From JAFLCA01 sp041907145 (GTDB lineage Bacteria; Bdellovibrionota_C; UBA2361; JAFLCA01), in assembly GCA_041907145.1 (NCBI GenBank), contig JAYRHW010000271.1, positions 1 through 17,390 on the forward strand: DNA of 17,390 nucleotides, in the 5' to 3' direction. The notes under the pieces are model-generated. The model had not been told where the DNA came from and searched no databases. It saw only the letters and a list, made by a program, of their open reading frames with translations. Of the stretch, positions 14,534 to 17,390 are shown piece by piece (positions within the stretch are counted from its first letter, which is position 1; each line of letters starts with the position of its first letter). A program made the translations under genes and the position numbers.

Positions 14534-15388
14534 CTACTCGCGCATCGCTCCTAGGGACTCTTCCGTTAGGCGCACCTTGTTTCGTACCAGGTACGAGGGG
14601 ATAACCACTGTATCTCCAATGTTCAGGCGACGATCGGGCTTGAACTGGTTGATTCTGGCAATCTTTGCAGCATTGTCGGGGTCAAGCGTGTACCAGCGCG
14701 CGAGGATGGGGAGCGTCTCGAAAGCGGAGGTAACATAGTGCACTACGTCACCTCGGGGCGAAAGTTCGGCTAAATCCTTTCGATGTCCCTCTACTAGTTT
14801 GGCTATCAGCTGACTGTCATCGAGCTCGCCAACCGGCGCAAGTTTCGGACGGCTTGGAGACTGAAAGGCGCCTAACTGCGGAGTTGAAGTTGGCGCGCGA
14901 ATGGGAGCGGTTGCACGGGGAGTCGGAACGGCTGTCGGCCTGATCGGCTGTGGTACTGGCGGAGACACCGCTCCTGCAGCATAGCGAAACGCCGCGATGT
15001 TTTGCACCTCGCTCAATTTTTGACTGCTAAACGCTTCGGGACCGCGAATAAGCCAGAGCCCTTCCGATTCCTCTAGTATGTACACCTGACGTTCGGACAA
15101 ATAGTAGAGCTGCATGCCGAGCGGTCCAAACGATTCGTGCTGTACCTCCAGCGCTGACGGGAGACCGCGCTTCTCGATAAAGCCCTTCAACTCGGGACTG
15201 CCCTCCATCTCCTTATTGAGGAGGACGTTGGCAGCCAAATAGGGGTTGTCCGCACTCACCGCGACAGGGCCGCGGTTCTTTAATCTGGCGATGATGCCGC
15301 TATTGGCCTTGAAAGATGTGGAGCAGGCAGCCAGCCCGAGGCAGAGCAGTGATAGCAACAATAGTGACCGCGAAAAGTTCGAAGCCAT
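14534..15388 (-). CDS. Lipoprotein with C-terminal LysM domain
   Basis: This 284-residue protein has a lipoprotein signal with lipobox LAAC, so C22 should be acylated and the protein anchored to a membrane facing the periplasm or surface. Residues 23-140 form an unrecognised domain. Residues 142-182 are rich in proline and alanine, a flexible linker. Residues about 216-267 form a LysM domain, seen in VHYVTSAFETLPILARWY, ARINQF and LNIGDTVVIP. LysM binds N-acetylglucosamine-containing glycans, usually peptidoglycan, so the protein probably docks on the cell wall. No catalytic motif is evident. Its ribosome site is weak. It is divergent from the lipoprotein glycosidase gene and convergent with gmd. 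Envelope role is likely; precise role unknown. Confidence 0.88.
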   Translation of the reverse strand: MASNFSRSLLLLSLLCLGLAACSTSFKANSGIIARLKNRGPVAVSADNPYLAANVLLNKEMEGSPELKGFIEKRGLPSALEVQHESFGPLGMQLYYLSERQVYILEESEGLWLIRGPEAFSSQKLSEVQNIAAFRYAAGAVSPPVPQPIRPTAVPTPRATAPIRAPTSTPQLGAFQSPSRPKLAPVGELDDSQLIAKLVEGHRKDLAELSPRGDVVHYVTSAFETLPILARWYTLDPDNAAKIARINQFKPDRRLNIGDTVVIPSYLVRNKVRLTEESLGAMRE

Positions 15389-15436
15389 GAGGGCTAAAGT
15401 ATCGCTCTTTCGGGGGGCTCTGGGGAAGGGGGTTTA

Positions 15437-15476
15437 GCCAGGCGTTTTCTCATACCTGGCAGTCCGTTTGTATGAT
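15437..15476 (+). promoter_or_regulatory. Possible promoter region of the lipoprotein glycosidase gene
   Basis: A TATGAT hexamer at 15471-15476 resembles a -10 box, placed about 30 bases before the start codon region. Just upstream, GCCAGG (15437-15442) and CCTGGC (15455-15460) form an inverted repeat around a 12-base spacer that covers the expected -35 position and could be an operator. There is no good -35 match. Weak by-eye evidence in the divergent intergenic region. Confidence 0.3.
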
Positions 15477-15510
15477 ACGAGTCTAAAGCCACTGTATTGA
15501 GGATATGCAC

Positions 15511-16521
15511 ATGAAGCGTACATTACTTTTATTGGTACTTTCTCTTGGTTTGATGGCCGGTTGTAATTCCTCTGCGGTAAAGGATGCACTGGATTCCCTG
15601 GACGAGGTGCCGCGTAAGGATATAGATACGACCCGTCTCGGCGTAAATGCCTTTGTAAACGATTCCCGCTTTGGTACCGCACGGCAGCAGTTCAACGAAG
15701 TGCACGACACTCTCCGACTAAACTTTGTTCGCATTCTCCTCAATTGGGACGACAATGTGCAGCCAACGCCTTCGGCAACGCCGAATTTCAACTTCTATGA
15801 TGATGTAATCGCCGCCCTTCCGCCGGGAGTTGACGCTCTGGTGGTAGTCACCGGTCTTCCGTCTTGGATGGCGAACAGCGGAAACTGGACTGACGGTAAT
15901 CCGAGAACTACTTTTGTCGAGCGCTGGGTCAGGCGCGTCGTGTCCCGCTACGGCAGGCGCGGGGCCGTGATAGGATTCGAGATTTGGAATGAGCCGAATA
16001 TGAGAGATAATTCGGAAAATGTGACGCTTGGAATTGCCGAGAGCGCCGACAATTATGTCGAAATGCTGGCGCGAGCCTTCAATGTGGTGCGGGAGCTGGC
16101 GCCAGGAAAGCTGGTCCTGAATGCTGCGACGACCGCGATTAATCAGAATTTCTCCGAGACACTGGACTACAACCGCGCCATGCGTGACGCTGGAGCTCAG
16201 AACTTTCTCGACAAGTGGGCGATTCACTATTACGGGAAGCAGTTCGAGAACGTCCGTCGAAGTGGCGGGGTATCGGATTTTCTGAATGGGTTGTCGAAGG
16301 GGGTTTGGGTCACTGAATCAGGCGCGCAGGGCGTAAATCACCAGCTGGCCTATGGTGAACAGGTATGGCCGTTCTTGCGCGAGGAGATTCCAGGTATCGA
16401 GCGAATCTATGCGTATCAGTTTACGGAGGCCTCGCCCTCGGATGTTACTTACGGCATGAGGACGCTCGATCCAGCCTTCCCGGTATCGGATTTGTATATA
16501 GCGCTTAGGGATCGTTCTTAA
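15511..16521 (+). CDS. Lipoprotein glycoside hydrolase of clan GH-A (GH5/GH39-like)
   Basis: This 336-residue protein starts with a lipoprotein signal whose lipobox LMAGC places the acylated cysteine at C18. The rest looks like a TIM-barrel glycosidase. The segment IGFEIWNEPN gives the clan GH-A acid/base E161, and GVWVTESG gives the nucleophile E269, with a normal spacing between the fourth and seventh strands. RLGVNAF marks the first strand and VRILLNWDD an early conserved one. The mechanism should be retaining hydrolysis of a beta-linked glycan; family number and substrate cannot be read by eye. I chose ATG 15511 because GAGG lies eight bases upstream; another ATG at 15505 is too close to it. 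Given the upstream deoxysugar genes, a role in trimming envelope polysaccharide, as PslG does, is possible but inferred. Confidence 0.85.
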   Translation: MKRTLLLLVLSLGLMAGCNSSAVKDALDSLDEVPRKDIDTTRLGVNAFVNDSRFGTARQQFNEVHDTLRLNFVRILLNWDDNVQPTPSATPNFNFYDDVIAALPPGVDALVVVTGLPSWMANSGNWTDGNPRTTFVERWVRRVVSRYGRRGAVIGFEIWNEPNMRDNSENVTLGIAESADNYVEMLARAFNVVRELAPGKLVLNAATTAINQNFSETLDYNRAMRDAGAQNFLDKWAIHYYGKQFENVRRSGGVSDFLNGLSKGVWVTESGAQGVNHQLAYGEQVWPFLREEIPGIERIYAYQFTEASPSDVTYGMRTLDPAFPVSDLYIALRDRS

Positions 16522-17054
16522 CGAATTCCGTAAAACGAACGATTGCCGCAGGGTGCTCCGCCCGAAGCCTTTCGTAGGGCGGAGGCCAGGTCATAGAGGG
16601 CCGTGTCAGCGGGGGTCGTCTGCGAGGTGACCGAATCGAGGGCAGTCTTGATTTCAGCCTTTTTCTGCGAATCCTGGATAGTGAAGTAGGCCTGACCAGG
16701 GTCGGCAAGGCTACTGTTGTCGCCCGGTGAATCGAAATCATGATCGAGGAATTGGGCTACCGACCAAGCACCTTCATTGAGGCGCTGCAGTTCTGCATCG
16801 CTCAGCGGGAAAACGTCCTGAGCTTCAGGAACAAATCGCCCGCGGCGAATCTTTCCGCATTCTACGAAAAGCTTGTTGCCCTGTGTTTTGAACTGCTCGA
16901 ATTCGGCTTCAACAAGATTCGCACGGCTGAGATACAGCTCGATGGAGTTGGTGCGATAGTCCGTGGGAGCCGGAGCACTGGGGGCGGTTGAGCAACTCGC
17001 TAGCGCTAGGAATCCTACTATTAGAAATGGCTGCAGAATTCGTCTTTGAACCAT
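16518..17054 (-). CDS. Putative lipoprotein of unknown function
   Basis: I do not recognise this 178-residue protein. Residues 1-20 form a signal peptide with lipobox LASC, giving C21 as the acylated cysteine. A short Pro/Ala/Ser region follows, then a mostly helical-looking, charged domain with two further cysteines, C66 (VECGKIRRG) and C169 (APCGNRS), that could form a disulfide in the periplasm. The in-frame extension to 17096 runs into the tRNA-Leu gene and is not real, so ATG 17054 is chosen although no Shine-Dalgarno precedes it. The gene starts 13 bases after the tRNA on the same strand and may be read from the same transcript. Its stop overlaps the stop of the convergent glycosidase gene in a TTAA. 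The signal peptide makes a real gene likely. Confidence 0.75.
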   Translation of the reverse strand: MVQRRILQPFLIVGFLALASCSTAPSAPAPTDYRTNSIELYLSRANLVEAEFEQFKTQGNKLFVECGKIRRGRFVPEAQDVFPLSDAELQRLNEGAWSVAQFLDHDFDSPGDNSSLADPGQAYFTIQDSQKKAEIKTALDSVTSQTTPADTALYDLASALRKASGGAPCGNRSFYGIR

Positions 17055-17067
17055 AAGGGAGAAAATA

Positions 17068-17151
17068 TGCCGGAGGAGGGAATCGAACCCACACACAGTT
17101 GCCCGTACCGGATTTTGAATCCGGCGCGTCTACCAGTTCCGCCACTCCGGC
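17068..17151 (-). tRNA. tRNA-Leu (anticodon CAA)
   Basis: The minus strand gives a full cloverleaf of 84 bases. The acceptor stem GCCGGAG pairs fully with CTCCGGC, followed by discriminator A. The D-arm has the class II form with GGTAGAC. The anticodon stem CCGGA/TCCGG carries the loop TTCAAAA, so the anticodon is CAA, decoding UUG. A long variable arm ACGG-GCAA-CTGT with a GNRA loop identifies leucine. The T-loop TTCGATT is normal, but the T-stem GTGGG/CCCTC has one U-U mismatch. The 3' CCA is not encoded and must be added by CCA transferase. Confidence 0.97.
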
Positions 17152-17195
17152 GAATTGAATTCCGAAGGTAACAAGGCGGATGAAAATTAGCAACT

Positions 17196-17390
17196 CTAGG
17201 ACCTTATATGCGGTCGCAGCTGGCTTTCAATTAGGGGCACGAGGTCATTGGCAGGCACGCTCCTAGGATCAAGAGGGGGGAGCACTTCTACATTGACCAT
17301 AGTGCCCCACGGAATGGGCAGAAAATCGTGCTGCACGAGCCTCCACGATCCGCTAATCGCCACTGGAACGACGAGGCAATGAGGGGAGGA
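17196..17390 (-). CDS. PlsC-like acyltransferase, C-terminal end only
   Basis: The minus strand is open from the window edge for 64 codons to a TAG at 17196-17198. The residues include VVPVAISGSWRLV, LPIPWGTMVNVEV and a short helical end LVPLIESQLRP. The pattern 'VPVAISGSW' followed by a Pro-Trp-Gly turn and a beta strand matches the C-terminal part of 1-acyl-sn-glycerol-3-phosphate acyltransferases (PlsC) and related lipid acyltransferases, which make phosphatidic acid at the inner membrane. The catalytic HX4D and the start lie outside the window, so the family call rests on this tail alone. The gene reads toward tRNA-Leu on the same strand, 44 bases before it. Confidence 0.72.
   Translation of the reverse strand, partial: SSPHCLVVPVAISGSWRLVQHDFLPIPWGTMVNVEVLPPLDPRSVPANDLVPLIESQLRPHIRS

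Noticed and set aside
17055..17096. Fourteen-residue N-terminal extension of the lipoprotein at 16518-17054
   Set aside because: It overlaps the tRNA-Leu 3' half and would bury the signal peptide; the ATG at 17054 gives a normal lipoprotein signal.
16909..17193. A minus-strand frame translating to AGVAELVDAPDSKSG and onward
   Set aside because: This is the familiar false protein produced by translating through a tRNA gene; it covers tRNA-Leu and has no independent support.

Overview
The window reads as a piece of chromosome from a Gram-negative (diderm) bacterium of moderate GC content. It carries an LPS-export barrel (LptD), four predicted lipoproteins or exported envelope proteins, nucleotide-sugar genes and a small FlgM-like protein. 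Its gene mix resembles 'deltaproteobacterial' lineages (Bdellovibrionota, Myxococcota, Desulfobacterota and similar), but this placement is an inference and weak. Nearly everything is recognisable housekeeping or envelope biosynthesis. I see no phage, transposase, CRISPR array, toxin-antitoxin or obvious defence system.

Layout. (1) 1-2841, plus strand: the end of asd (aspartate-semialdehyde dehydrogenase), truA (tRNA pseudouridine synthase), then a conserved protein of unknown function with DHH-phosphoesterase-like motifs. (2) 2940-4633, minus strand: a multi-pass membrane protein with a zinc-metalloprotease HEFKH motif, a 48-residue FlgM-like anti-sigma protein, a roughly 400-base non-coding stretch with hairpins and an imperfect palindrome, and a small exported cupin. 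(3) 4737-6728, minus strand: Nif3-family dinuclear metal protein followed by pgk (phosphoglycerate kinase), probably co-transcribed. (4) 6969-10418, plus strand: accD (fatty-acid synthesis entry) and lptD (outer-membrane LPS assembly).

(5) 10564-14529, plus strand: a tight nucleotide-sugar operon rfbB-rfbD-manC-gmd. It combines dTDP-sugar and GDP-sugar branches, and the genes needed to complete either pathway are not in the window. (6) 14534-17054: three predicted lipoproteins, namely a LysM protein (minus), a GH-A clan glycoside hydrolase (plus) and a lipoprotein of unknown function (minus). (7) 17068-17390, minus strand: tRNA-Leu(CAA) and the 3' end of a PlsC-like acyltransferase.

Regions 4 to 7 share a theme of cell-envelope construction: lipid precursors (AccD, PlsC-like), LPS insertion (LptD), deoxysugar precursors for O-antigen or exopolysaccharide (RfbB, RfbD, ManC, Gmd), and envelope lipoproteins that may bind or cut glycans (LysM, GH-A). 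The most useful second looks are the unrecognised DHH-like family, the very short FlgM-like gene beside a membrane protease, the lipoprotein glycosidase beside the sugar genes, and a non-standard substrate-motif residue in Pgk.
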